Shown: one piece after another, positions 17,139 to 26,095 of the stretch
How the letters are laid out: the number at the start of each line of letters is the position of its first letter
How positions within the stretch are numbered: position 1 is the first letter of the stretch
Origin: an uncultured Paraprevotella sp.
GTDB taxonomy: Bacteria; Bacteroidota; Bacteroidia; Bacteroidales; Bacteroidaceae
NCBI GenBank assembly: GCA_944321345.1
Contig: CALUKY010000007.1
Span: 1-64,000, forward strand
DNA length: 64,000 nucleotides
Reading direction: 5' to 3'
Translations under genes and position numbers: made by a program
Notes under the pieces: generated by a model
What the model saw: the letters and a program-made list of their open reading frames with translations, nothing else
Databases searched by the model: none
What the model was told of the DNA's origin: nothing

Positions 17139-18803
17139 TCAGATTTCCACATCCGTATACAAGAAACGCTTGATACTTTTCTTTGGTGTCTTCTCAAATT
17201 CTTCCTTGTAAATCTTTATTCCCGACAACTGGCTATATCCGGGCACCATCGCGTTCAGCTCCTGACGGTTCTGCTCCATAATCTGCACCAGATCTGCTTC
17301 CTGAAGTCCCAATTTGGCAGCTTCTTCAAAATCAGGATATACCAAGCCATAAAGCTTCTCATTACGCTGAATAACAAGGCTTTCTGCTACCAAGGTAAGG
17401 TTATTGAGCTTATCCTCTATCTCTTCAGGATAAATATTCTGGCCGCTGGCTCCCAAAAGCATATTCTTGCTTCGGCCCTTGATAAAGAGATTACCGTCTT
17501 CATCAAGCAATCCCAAGTCTCCGGTATGATACCAGCCCTGCGCATCAATAGTTTCGGCTGTAGCCTCCTCGTTTTTGAAATACCCCAGCATGACGTTCAT
17601 ACCACGGACAAGGATCTCGCCTACTTCATTTGCCGGATCCTTGCTGTCAATCTTCACTTCCAGACGTGGAGCAGCCTTGCCACATGATCCTTCACGGAAA
17701 GTCTTCCAGTCCTGATAAGCTATGATCGGGGCACACTCCGTAGTTCCGTAACCCACGGTATAATTAAATCCGATATCCTTCAGAAAAGCCTCCACTTCAT
17801 GATTCAGCGCCGCTCCTCCGATAATAACCTCATAATAGTTACCGCCCAATGCCTCGCGCATCGTTTCACGGATCCGGTCTTTAACCTTTTGACCGATCAC
17901 CGGCAGTTTCATCAGCATTTTCACTTTTGAATTGACTTTTGGCCAAACTGCCTTTCTTACGATTTTCTCGATAATCAGCGGAACCGCGATGACAATAACC
18001 GGTTTTACGTCGGCCAAGGCCGCCAGCAACAATTTTGGAGTCGGCATCTTGGTCAGGAAGTATACATGACATCCCTGGCAGAATTCGAAAATAAACTCAA
18101 AAGCCATACCGTACATATGCGCCATAGGCAACATAGACAAGACACTGGTTCCTGGCGTACAATGCTCACCAAGCGCTCCTTGGGCAAAAGCATAGTTTGA
18201 CCATAAAGCCCGGTAAGGGATCATCACTCCCTTTGAAAAACTGGTTGTACCGGATGTATAATTGATTACAGCCAGTTCTTCAGGCTGGTCTACATGATAA
18301 CTCACATGATTGGGACGGAAGAACTTGGGAAACTTTTCGCCAAACAGACGATTCAGGTTCTCGCGGGCATATACAACCTTATCGGTACGGCTCACAAAAA
18401 GAGAATAATCAATAATGTTAATAACGCCTTCCACGTCTGGAATGGCATTTTCATCCAGCTGCTTCCATATCTGCTCACCGACAAACAAGAGTTTGGCCTC
18501 ACTGTGATTCACGATATTATGTATCTGGTCGGCCTTAAACTCATGAAGAATCGGTACAGCCACAGCTCCATAAGTCAGAACTGCCAGAAAGGCCGCCCCC
18601 CAATGAGCTGAGTTCTTGTCGCACAAGGCAACCTTATCCCCAGGGCGTACTCCACTATATTCAAAAATAATATGCAGCTTTTCAATCACTCTTGCCACGT
18701 CCTTATACTGCATCGTGGCCCCTTTATAATCAGATAAAGCATCAAGGTTCCAATTATCCTTGATGCTTTTCTCTATACACGCATTAAAACTCGGTACATT
18801 CAT
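17139..18803 (-). CDS. AMP-dependent long-chain fatty-acid--CoA ligase
   Basis: This 554-aa acyl-adenylate synthetase has the P-loop-like INYTSGTTSFSKGVMIPYR, the YGTTECAPII block, the GWYHTGDLG motif and a C-terminal Lys near NPKKS-type sequence (KTPKKSIKRFLY). It would activate fatty acids with ATP and CoA. The open frame reaches back to 18869, but a strong promoter lies inside that extension, so I start at the ATG at 18803 (MNVPSFNACIEKS). It is downstream of yggS on the same strand. The substrate is not defined by sequence. Confidence 0.9.
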   Translation of the reverse strand: MNVPSFNACIEKSIKDNWNLDALSDYKGATMQYKDVARVIEKLHIIFEYSGVRPGDKVALCDKNSAHWGAAFLAVLTYGAVAVPILHEFKADQIHNIVNHSEAKLLFVGEQIWKQLDENAIPDVEGVINIIDYSLFVSRTDKVVYARENLNRLFGEKFPKFFRPNHVSYHVDQPEELAVINYTSGTTSFSKGVMIPYRALWSNYAFAQGALGEHCTPGTSVLSMLPMAHMYGMAFEFIFEFCQGCHVYFLTKMPTPKLLLAALADVKPVIVIAVPLIIEKIVRKAVWPKVNSKVKMLMKLPVIGQKVKDRIRETMREALGGNYYEVIIGGAALNHEVEAFLKDIGFNYTVGYGTTECAPIIAYQDWKTFREGSCGKAAPRLEVKIDSKDPANEVGEILVRGMNVMLGYFKNEEATAETIDAQGWYHTGDLGLLDEDGNLFIKGRSKNMLLGASGQNIYPEEIEDKLNNLTLVAESLVIQRNEKLYGLVYPDFEEAAKLGLQEADLVQIMEQNRQELNAMVPGYSQLSGIKIYKEEFEKTPKKSIKRFLYTDVEI

Positions 18804-18826
18804 TGCACAAAAAAGATTGGTTTGCG

Positions 18827-18858
18827 CAAAAATAAAAGATTTATATGGTTTATCCAAA
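18827..18858 (-). promoter_or_regulatory. Promoter of the acyl-CoA ligase
   Basis: The minus-strand -7 box TATTTTTG (18827-18834) and -33 TTTG (18855-18858) have the ideal 20-nt spacing. Transcription would start about 15-18 nt before the ATG at 18803, which decides the start codon. Confidence 0.8.
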
Positions 18859-18865
18859 TAAAATG

Positions 18866-19537
18866 TCAATAAACACGCGCGCCAAAAATCTTTGATCCTA
18901 CCCGAATCATGTTGCTTCCTTCCTGAATGGCCAACGGGTAATCATCGCTCATTCCCCAGGAACAGACCGAAAAAGATTCCTGACCGGAGAAAAAACATTC
19001 TTTGGCCTTTCTGAAAAAATCCGATGCACGATGAAAATCATTACGGATAAGATTCTCATCCTCGGTATTGGTCGCCACACACATGACGCCGCACAATTCA
19101 ACATGTTCCAGGCTTTTCCATGCGCCGGATTCCAGATACTCCCAACATTCCGCCTCCGTAAATCCGTATTTGTTTTCTTCCTGCGCCACATGCAATTGCA
19201 ACAGACATTTTATTCTACGCCCACACTTCTCTCCCTGGCGGTTGATCTCCAGCAAGAGTTTTTCAGAATCAACAGAGTGAATCAAAGCAATGTAAGGAGC
19301 GATGTACTTCACTTTGTTTGTCTGGAGGTGTCCGATAAAATGCCATTGCAAACCTTCCAGATGCAACTCTTCGGCCTTACGCCGCAACTCCTGCACCAGA
19401 CTTTCACCAAAAATTCGTTGTCCGGCTGCATAGGCTTCTTCAATGGCCGAAACCGGATGATATTTTGAAACGGCCACCAACGCAACCTGTTCGGGCAACT
19501 CAGCCTTCAGATTGATAATTTCCTGAGCAACAGACAT
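18866..19537 (-). CDS. yggS: YggS-family PLP homeostasis protein
   Basis: This 223-aa protein has the PLPBP/YggS layout: VALVAVSKYHP with the PLP-binding Lys near residue 24, FGESLVQELRRKAEEL, WHFIGHLQTNKVKY, and the C-terminal CSWGMSDDYPLAIQEGSNMIRVG. These proteins bind pyridoxal phosphate without known catalysis and keep its level balanced. Length is normal. It starts 21 bp after the DUF4494 gene. Confidence 0.95.
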   Translation of the reverse strand: MSVAQEIINLKAELPEQVALVAVSKYHPVSAIEEAYAAGQRIFGESLVQELRRKAEELHLEGLQWHFIGHLQTNKVKYIAPYIALIHSVDSEKLLLEINRQGEKCGRRIKCLLQLHVAQEENKYGFTEAECWEYLESGAWKSLEHVELCGVMCVATNTEDENLIRNDFHRASDFFRKAKECFFSGQESFSVCSWGMSDDYPLAIQEGSNMIRVGSKIFGARVY

Positions 19538-19558
19538 ACTTTAATAAAATTTTAGGGA

Positions 19559-20038
19559 TTAAACATTTGCAGCTTCAGGAAACTCTGGTTTCTCTACAGC
19601 AGCAGTCTTGTAATGGAACACGTCCATAATCGGAGTTTCCATGACCGAAGCGATTTCATAATCGGCCATTGTTCCTTCCATGCCCTTATCCAGACGTTTT
19701 ACGGCATCGCGCAAATCAGCGGCCTGAACCAACATGTTCTGGGCACTTTTCTTTTCAACTCCTGTTTTTTCATCCAGAGTAATAAATGCCACTTTGGCCT
19801 TAAACCATTTGTCTGCGCTTTCATCGTCTGTTTCAAACAGCTCGGCATATTTCGCTCTTTTAATATCTGATACCTGAAATTCACCCGACATAAACGGCTC
19901 TATCTCTTCCAGGAAACGTCTTTCCGCCTCAGTAAAGCTCAGCGCGTCAACCAGATAAGGTTCAGTCACTTTCTTAACCATACCATTTTCCATAGTTTTC
20001 TCATACTTCACCTTACATTCAAACCATTCGTTCATCAT
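19559..20038 (-). CDS. DUF4494 protein
   Basis: The 159-aa product opens with the family's WFECKVKYEK block and continues PYLVDALSFTEAERRFLEE. A second similar half begins near residue 78 (KWFKAKVAFITLDEKTG), suggesting an internal duplication of a small alpha/beta unit. The family is common in Bacteroidales and has no assigned function. No signal peptide is present. It is first in a run with yggS. A TAAGTTTG box at 20101-20108 on the minus strand could be its promoter. Either of the first two Met codons may be the start. Confidence 0.8.
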   Translation of the reverse strand: MMNEWFECKVKYEKTMENGMVKKVTEPYLVDALSFTEAERRFLEEIEPFMSGEFQVSDIKRAKYAELFETDDESADKWFKAKVAFITLDEKTGVEKKSAQNMLVQAADLRDAVKRLDKGMEGTMADYEIASVMETPIMDVFHYKTAAVEKPEFPEAANV

Positions 20039-20180
20039 AACTTTTGTCTTGTTTTATACTTTTAAATGGATCCTAATTAGTTGCGATCATAAATGAGTTG
20101 CAAACTTACATATTTATTTTCATTTATCATCCGCATTCTGAAATTAAGATAAGCCATTCTTTAATTAAACCCCCTTTTAC

Positions 20181-20211
20181 TTGGCTGTTTTGCGTCAAAA
20201 TAGTATATTTG
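20181..20211 (+). promoter_or_regulatory. Promoter of the aminotransferase
   Basis: The -7 box TATATTTG (20204-20211) has TTGG (20181-20184) 19 nt upstream. It lies inside the longest open frame and so supports the downstream ATG at 20263. Confidence 0.65.
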
Positions 20212-20262
20212 CAAGTTGATAAGAACCAAGATTTACCTATTGTAATAAAGAGTAAAGACAAT

Positions 20263-21465
20263 ATGCCAAAAATTTCTACACGAGGCCAGGAGATGCCAGA
20301 ATCGCCGATCAGGAAGCTGGCACCTTTGGCACAGCAAGCTAAAGAACGGGGGATACATGTGTATCATCTAAATATCGGACAGCCGGACCTGCCTACCCCA
20401 AAGGCAGCCTTGGATGCCATTCGCAACATAGACCGTACCGTATTGGAATACAGTCCAAGCCAGGGTTATTTGAGTTATCGTAAAAAGCTGGTGAAATATT
20501 ATGAAAAATACAACATCAGCCTGACACCGGACGATATCATTATTACTTCCGGAGGATCTGAAGCCGTTCTTTTCGCCTTCATGTCCTGCCTTAACCCCGG
20601 CGATGAAATCATTGTTCCGGAACCCGCCTATGCCAACTATATGGCATTTGCCATCTCTGCCGGAGCGGTTATCCGCACGATTTCCACGACTATCGAAGAA
20701 GGTTTCTCTTTGCCTAAAGTCGAGAAGTTTGAAGAACTGATCAACGAACGCACAAGAGCCATTCTTATCTGTAACCCCAACAATCCTACCGGATACCTGT
20801 ACACTCATCGTGAAATGAATCAAATCCGCGACCTGGTAAAGAAATACGATCTGTATCTCTTCTCGGACGAGGTGTACCGTGAATTCATCTATACCGGCTC
20901 GCCTTATATTTCGGCATGCCATCTGGAAGGAATCGAAAAGAATGTCGTACTGATCGATTCTGTTTCCAAGAGATATAGCGAATGCGGTATCCGCATCGGT
21001 GCCCTCATCACCAAGAATCCAGAAGTGCGCAAGGCTGTCATGAAATTCTGCCAGGCCCGTCTGAGCCCGCCCCTGATCGGCCAGATTGCCGCCGAAGCAT
21101 CATTGGACGAGCCGGAAGAATACAGCCGTGAGGTATATGACGAGTATGTGGAACGCCGCAAATGTCTTATCGACGGTCTGAACCGGATCCCGGGAGTATA
21201 CTCTCCTATTCCTATGGGAGCTTTCTACACGGTAGCCAAGCTTCCGGTAGACGATGCGGAAAAATTCTGTGCATGGTGCCTTACAGAATTCAATTACGAA
21301 GGCGAAACCGTCATGATGGCTCCGGCATCAGGTTTCTATACCACACCGGGGTCTGGACGGAATGAGGTACGTATCGCCTATGTATTGAAGAAAGAAGATC
21401 TGACCCGGGCCATTGTTGTGCTTCGAAAAGCCCTTGAAGCATATCCGGGCCGGGTTACAGAATAA
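20263..21465 (+). CDS. Class I/II PLP-dependent aminotransferase (aspartate-type)
   Basis: This 400-aa fold-type I aminotransferase has NIGQPDLPTP near residue 40, the NPNNPTGYLYT block, the cofactor region LFSDEVYREF and the PLP Lys in VLIDSVSKRYSECGIRIG (about 235). It resembles aspartate or multi-substrate aminotransferases; the amino-acid specificity cannot be read. The frame is open from 20098, but a promoter at 20181-20211 and the conserved N-terminus (MPKISTRGQEMPESPIRKLA) point to 20263. A terminator hairpin follows at 21487-21534. Confidence 0.92.
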   Translation: MPKISTRGQEMPESPIRKLAPLAQQAKERGIHVYHLNIGQPDLPTPKAALDAIRNIDRTVLEYSPSQGYLSYRKKLVKYYEKYNISLTPDDIIITSGGSEAVLFAFMSCLNPGDEIIVPEPAYANYMAFAISAGAVIRTISTTIEEGFSLPKVEKFEELINERTRAILICNPNNPTGYLYTHREMNQIRDLVKKYDLYLFSDEVYREFIYTGSPYISACHLEGIEKNVVLIDSVSKRYSECGIRIGALITKNPEVRKAVMKFCQARLSPPLIGQIAAEASLDEPEEYSREVYDEYVERRKCLIDGLNRIPGVYSPIPMGAFYTVAKLPVDDAEKFCAWCLTEFNYEGETVMMAPASGFYTTPGSGRNEVRIAYVLKKEDLTRAIVVLRKALEAYPGRVTE

Positions 21466-21486
21466 GGGAGAGCTTTCCCCAATCAT

Positions 21487-21534
21487 GAAAACAAGCCCAG
21501 AAAGAGTCACCGTATTCTTTTCGGGCTTGTTTTC
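21487..21534 (+). terminator. Terminator after the aminotransferase
   Basis: GAAAACAAGCCC (21487-21498) pairs with GGGCTTGTTTTC (21523-21534) and T/C-rich sequence follows. Confidence 0.75.
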
Positions 21535-21617
21535 TTTCCGGCTTCCGTTTCGGCCGCATTCATAAAAACATTTTTTCAAAACACCGAGAGAACTATAAAA
21601 ATTAAACCGCACAAAGA

Positions 21618-22868
21618 ATGAATTTTGTTGTTTTTGTCGCCAAACGCCTCTTCAAGAATCATGAAAACCGCAAAGGGGCCTCGCAACTGGCAGTCAACAT
21701 TGCAACAGGTGGAGTTGCTATTGGCATCGCAGTCATGATCATATCCGTTTGTGTCGTCTTGGGCTTCAAGCAGGAAATAAAGGACAAACTGATCGGTTTT
21801 GGCTCGCACATACAGATCCAAAACTATCAGAGCCTGATTTCATCAGAATCATACCCTATTGCCGTCAATGATTCCCTGCTCCGCATTGTCAGAAGCACAC
21901 CGAACATCGCACACTGGGAGCGGACCTGCTACAAGGCCGGCATTCTTAAAACAGAAGAACAGTTCAAGGGAGTTCTTCTGAAAGGAGTAGCCGAAGAGTT
22001 TGACACCACTTTTATTCATAAAAGCCTTATATCCGGAAGCCTGCCACGCTTTAACGACCAGAAGGCTTCGAACGAAATCCTTATTTCCGAAACTGCGGCC
22101 AAAGAAATGAAGCTGCACACCGGTGATAAAATCTCCGCGTATTTCTTCGACAATGGCATCCGTGCCCGCCGTTTCCTGGTCAAGGGAATCTACCGGACAA
22201 ACCTTGCCGAGCTCGACAACAACATCATTCTGACCGACCTTTACACCTGCAACAGGCTGAACGGTTGGCAAAAGAACCAGTGCAGTTCCCTGAATCTGAC
22301 TCTTTCGGATTATAGCAAACTGAAAGAAACGACACAAAAGCTGGCCAAACGCATTAACGTAGAATTGGGATCAGACATTTACGGTGCCTCATTCACAACC
22401 ATGTCCATAGAAGATCTGTACCCGGAACTTTTCACCTGGCTCGACCTGTTGAACACCAATGTATGGGTCATTCTGATCCTGATGATCGGAGTTGCCGGAA
22501 TCACCATGATTTCCGGTCTGCTGATCATTATTCTGGAGCGTACTTCCTTTATCGGTACTCTCAAGGCATTAGGCGCGCGCGACCGTTCCATCCGTCATAT
22601 TTTCCTTTGCTTTTCGCTATTCATTGTCGGCAGAGGATTGGTCATCGGAAACCTGCTGGCCTTTTTGCTTATTTTCATTCAGAAACAGTTCGGGTTGGTC
22701 ACTCTCGACCCACAGGTATATTATGTGGAGCAGGTGCCGTTGCTCATCAACTGGTCATACATCATCCTGCTGAATCTGTGCACGCTTCTTATCTCCGTCT
22801 GCGTTCTGGTGATTCCAAGCCTGCTCATATCACGCATCAGTCCGATCAAATCCATCCGGTTTGACTAA
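21618..22868 (+). CDS. LolC/E-type lipoprotein-releasing ABC permease
   Basis: This 416-aa inner-membrane protein has four transmembrane segments in the FtsX/MacB arrangement. One is near residue 35 (GGVAIGIAVMIISVCVVLGF), followed by a periplasmic domain of about 230 residues, then three C-terminal segments (VWVILILMIGVAGITM, LFIVGRGLVIGNLLAFLLIF, YIILLNLCTLLISVCVLVIP). It would work with a LolD ATPase encoded elsewhere to extract lipoproteins for transport to the outer membrane. A terminator at 22891-22935 closes the unit. Confidence 0.88.
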   Translation: MNFVVFVAKRLFKNHENRKGASQLAVNIATGGVAIGIAVMIISVCVVLGFKQEIKDKLIGFGSHIQIQNYQSLISSESYPIAVNDSLLRIVRSTPNIAHWERTCYKAGILKTEEQFKGVLLKGVAEEFDTTFIHKSLISGSLPRFNDQKASNEILISETAAKEMKLHTGDKISAYFFDNGIRARRFLVKGIYRTNLAELDNNIILTDLYTCNRLNGWQKNQCSSLNLTLSDYSKLKETTQKLAKRINVELGSDIYGASFTTMSIEDLYPELFTWLDLLNTNVWVILILMIGVAGITMISGLLIIILERTSFIGTLKALGARDRSIRHIFLCFSLFIVGRGLVIGNLLAFLLIFIQKQFGLVTLDPQVYYVEQVPLLINWSYIILLNLCTLLISVCVLVIPSLLISRISPIKSIRFD

Positions 22869-22890
22869 AGCCAAACCAGTCCTTATATTC

Positions 22891-22935
22891 GATCTCTTGT
22901 GCCGAATCCGACAAAGCGCAAGAGATCTTTTTTTT
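22891..22935 (+). terminator. Terminator after the LolC/E-type gene
   Basis: GATCTCTTG (22891-22899) pairs with CAAGAGATC (22919-22927), followed by a run of T. Confidence 0.9.
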
Positions 22936-23033
22936 ACAGCATATGAAGTGTTTTTTGAGTATAGTCGGCCATAAGTTTAAAAAAATTAAGAAATAGAGAT
23001 ATGACAAACCGGTTACAAAACTATGAAAATTCG

Positions 23034-23041
23034 TATATTTG
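23034..23041 (+). promoter_or_regulatory. -7 box of the phosphate transporter gene
   Basis: TATATTTG lies 28 nt before the ATG at 23069 and overlaps the start of the longest open frame, which therefore cannot be the translated start. No clear -33 box is seen. Confidence 0.6.
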
Positions 23042-23068
23042 CAACGAAAATTATTAATTCATCTTTAT

Positions 23069-25306
23069 ATGGAATTTTTGTACCTGGGAATAGTCATATT
23101 CCTCTTTTCATTGTCCATCTTTGACCTTTCGGTCGGAGTAAGCAATGATGCTGTGAATTTTCTTAGTTCAGCCATTGGTTCCAAGGCTGCCCGTTTCAAA
23201 CTTATTTTGGCTGTTGCGGCAATCGGCGTCTTTGTCGGTGCCACCACCAGTAATGGAATGATGGATATTGCGCGCCACGGAATCTTCCGTCCGGAATGCT
23301 TTACCTTCGAGCAGCTGATGTGTATCTTCCTGGCGGTTGTTGCCTCGGATGTCATCCTGCTTGACATGTTTAACATGTTAGGAATGCCTACATCCACCAC
23401 GGTTTCCATGGTCTTCGAATTATTGGGCGGCAGTACTGCACTTGCTTTTGTAAAGATGCTTCACGACCATTCACTTACCTATGCGCAACTGATCAATACC
23501 GACAAGGCGCTTTCGGTAATTATGGCCATTTTCATTTCGGTTGCCATAGCCTTTATTTTCGGTCTGATCGTGCAATGGATTGCCCGATGTATCTTTACCT
23601 TCCACTACACCAAACATCTCCGGTACACGATTGCCATCTTCGGCGGACTTTCTTTTACCTCCATTTCTTATTTCCTGATTGTAAAAGGATTCGGTACGGC
23701 ATCATTCATGACTCCGGAAGCCAAGGCATGGATCGCCTCCAATACTTCCACCATATTGATTTCCTTCCTGGTCGGTTTTACGATACTGACTCAGATACTC
23801 CATTTCTTTAAAGTAAACATATTCAAGATTACCGTTCTGTTCGGTACATTCTCATTAGCCATGGCATTTGCGGGCAATGACCTGGTAAACTTTATCGGTG
23901 TTACCCTTGCCGGCTTCTCATCCTATCAGGATTTCATGATGCACCCGGGAGCCGATCCGACAACATACCTCATGGGATCATTGAATGACGAGGCAAAGAC
24001 CCCTCTGATTTTCCTGGTTATGGCCGGTGTTATCATGATTCTGGCGCTGACCTTCTCCAAGAAGGCCCACAATGTCATCAAAACCTCGGTCGACCTGTCC
24101 CGTCAGACAGCCGGCGATGAAATGTTCGGATCATCCCGTTTTGCCCGCCGCCTGGTACGTGGTGTCATGAACTCAACCGAATACATTCTGGCCCATGTTC
24201 CGCAGAATGTCAAGACCTGGGTTAACTCACGCTTTAATCAAGATGAAACCATTCTGGAGAAAGGTGCCGCGTTCGACCTCGTCCGTGCCTCGGTCAATCT
24301 GGTATTGTCCGGTCTTCTGATTGTCGTTGGAACCTCTCTCAAGTTGCCGTTGTCTACCACCTATGTTGCCTTTATGGTGGGTATGGGTTCTTCCTTGGCC
24401 GACCGTGCCTGGGGACGTGAGAGTGCAGTATTCCGCGTTACCGGTGTCATCTCCGTTATCGGTGGTTGGTTTATGACAGCCGGAGCCGCATTCTTCCTTT
24501 GCTTCATCGTTACCATCATCGTTTATTACGGCGGCATCGTTGCCATGATCCTGCTGATGGCCACTGTTGTATTTATCCTGTGGAACAACAGCAGAAGCTA
24601 CAAGAAAAAAATGTCATCAGTCAAGCGTGATGAAATCTTCACCGAACTGGTAGAGACACAGGATCCTCAGGTTGCATGGCCACTGCTGAGCAAACATTTT
24701 ATGAACACACAGACAGAAGTGATCCGCTTCGTGGCAAACACCTACGCACTTATTACAGACGGACTGGTTGAGGAGGATGTGAAGAAGCTCCGCCGCGTTC
24801 TTAATGATCTGGACGACCAGAAGAAGAGCTGGAAAGTGCAACGCCGCAAGGAAATCATCGGTTTACGGAAAGTAGATCCGCTGGTTGCCGTGGAAAAGAA
24901 CACCTGGTTCTATCTGGCATGCAACAGTTGCGAGCAGAGTTTCTATTGCCTCAAACGAATGTGTGAGCCTATATTCGAGCACGTAGACAACAACTTCAAT
25001 CCTCTGCACGAGGAATATCTGCAGGAATTCGCTCCGATCAAGAACGACATCATCGCCTTTATTCAGGATATTGCCCAAATGGTAGAAAACAATGAATATT
25101 CCCGGGCCATTGAATTGCGTGAGAAAGGAGATGAGATGAAAGCCATTCTATCCAACCTGCGCAAACAGCAGCAGCACCGCATCGCTCAGAGCACAGCAAC
25201 CAGTCTGAAGGTGGACTTCCTTTATCTGAGTATGCTGCAGGAAAGCCAGGAGTTGATCGGTCATTTCCGTCATCTGATACGTGCGTGCCGAAAATTTCAG
25301 CATTAA
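23069..25306 (+). CDS. PiT-family inorganic phosphate transporter with long C-terminal domain
   Basis: This 745-aa protein has the duplicated PiT signature: SVGVSNDAVNFLSSAIGSKA near residue 25 and FAGNDLVNFIGVTLAG near 270. About 11-12 transmembrane segments run up to residue 510. The remaining 230 residues are hydrophilic and helical, resembling a PhoU/DUF47-type domain. It should import phosphate using a proton or sodium gradient. The ATG at 23069 was chosen because the -7 box precedes it. A response regulator and sensor kinase follow 90 bp downstream, linking the locus to phosphate control. Confidence 0.92.
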   Translation: MEFLYLGIVIFLFSLSIFDLSVGVSNDAVNFLSSAIGSKAARFKLILAVAAIGVFVGATTSNGMMDIARHGIFRPECFTFEQLMCIFLAVVASDVILLDMFNMLGMPTSTTVSMVFELLGGSTALAFVKMLHDHSLTYAQLINTDKALSVIMAIFISVAIAFIFGLIVQWIARCIFTFHYTKHLRYTIAIFGGLSFTSISYFLIVKGFGTASFMTPEAKAWIASNTSTILISFLVGFTILTQILHFFKVNIFKITVLFGTFSLAMAFAGNDLVNFIGVTLAGFSSYQDFMMHPGADPTTYLMGSLNDEAKTPLIFLVMAGVIMILALTFSKKAHNVIKTSVDLSRQTAGDEMFGSSRFARRLVRGVMNSTEYILAHVPQNVKTWVNSRFNQDETILEKGAAFDLVRASVNLVLSGLLIVVGTSLKLPLSTTYVAFMVGMGSSLADRAWGRESAVFRVTGVISVIGGWFMTAGAAFFLCFIVTIIVYYGGIVAMILLMATVVFILWNNSRSYKKKMSSVKRDEIFTELVETQDPQVAWPLLSKHFMNTQTEVIRFVANTYALITDGLVEEDVKKLRRVLNDLDDQKKSWKVQRRKEIIGLRKVDPLVAVEKNTWFYLACNSCEQSFYCLKRMCEPIFEHVDNNFNPLHEEYLQEFAPIKNDIIAFIQDIAQMVENNEYSRAIELREKGDEMKAILSNLRKQQQHRIAQSTATSLKVDFLYLSMLQESQELIGHFRHLIRACRKFQH

Positions 25307-25364
25307 ATCGGCCTTGAAATAAAATTGTAATACGCTTTTTACAATCATGTAACAACAAGGTTAT

Positions 25365-25372
25365 ACTTTTGC
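25365..25372 (+). promoter_or_regulatory. -7 box of the two-component genes
   Basis: TACTTTTG lies 25 nt before the response-regulator ATG. Upstream, repeated TTACAAT/TGTAACA-like half-sites could bind a PhoB-like regulator, which would mean self-control. That is inferred. Confidence 0.45.
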
Positions 25373-25396
25373 AGTAGATTTTTAAAAGTAATACAT

Positions 25397-26092
25397 ATGA
25401 ACGATTACAAAATTCTGGTTGTAGACGATGAAGAAGATCTATGTGACATTCTCCGGTTCAATTTAGAGAATGAAGGGTATAACGTAGATGTTGCGTATTC
25501 TGCCGAGGAGGCCCTTAAAATGGATCTGACCCAGTATCATCTGATCCTGTTGGATGTCATGATGGGCGAAATTTCCGGTTTCCGCATGGCAAAAATGCTC
25601 AAAGAGTCTAAAAACCTGAGTCACATACCCATTATTTTCCTGACGGCACGCGACACGGAAAATGATGCAGTGACCGGTTTTACTCTGGGTGCGGATGATT
25701 ATATTTCCAAACCATTCTCCCTGCGCGAAGTGATTTTACGCGTTAAGGCTGTACTGAGAAGAACTTCACCCAAAAGCAGTCCGCAGGCTTCTTTTATCGG
25801 ATATAAGGAGCTGAAGATAAACATGAAGCTGAAGGAAGCCATTCTGCATGGCGAAATCCTGCAACTGACCAAAACAGAATTCGAGCTCTTGCGCCTCTTT
25901 ATTGAGAACGAAGGCCGTGTCTTTTCACGCGCAGAGATTCTTAAGAAGGTATGGCATGATGATGCAGAAGTCCTGGACCGTACAATCGATGTAAACATCA
26001 CACGCCTGAGAAAGAAACTCGGAGATTACGGAAAATATATCATGACAAGACAAGGCTACGGATATTATTTCGAAGCCGGAGCAAAGGATTAG
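25397..26092 (+). CDS. OmpR/PhoB-family response regulator
   Basis: The 231-aa product has a receiver domain (acidic pair in LVVDDEEDLCDIL, phospho-Asp in LILLDVMMGE near residue 53, Lys in DYISKPFSLREV) and a winged-helix output domain (LTKTEFELLRLFIENEGRVF; TIDVNITRLRKKLGDYG; TRQGYGYYF). The adjacent PiT transporter and PhoR-like kinase suggest a PhoB-type phosphate regulator. The kinase gene starts 3 bp after its stop, so the two are coupled. Confidence 0.93.
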   Translation: MNDYKILVVDDEEDLCDILRFNLENEGYNVDVAYSAEEALKMDLTQYHLILLDVMMGEISGFRMAKMLKESKNLSHIPIIFLTARDTENDAVTGFTLGADDYISKPFSLREVILRVKAVLRRTSPKSSPQASFIGYKELKINMKLKEAILHGEILQLTKTEFELLRLFIENEGRVFSRAEILKKVWHDDAEVLDRTIDVNITRLRKKLGDYGKYIMTRQGYGYYFEAGAKD

Positions 26093-26095
26093 GAA

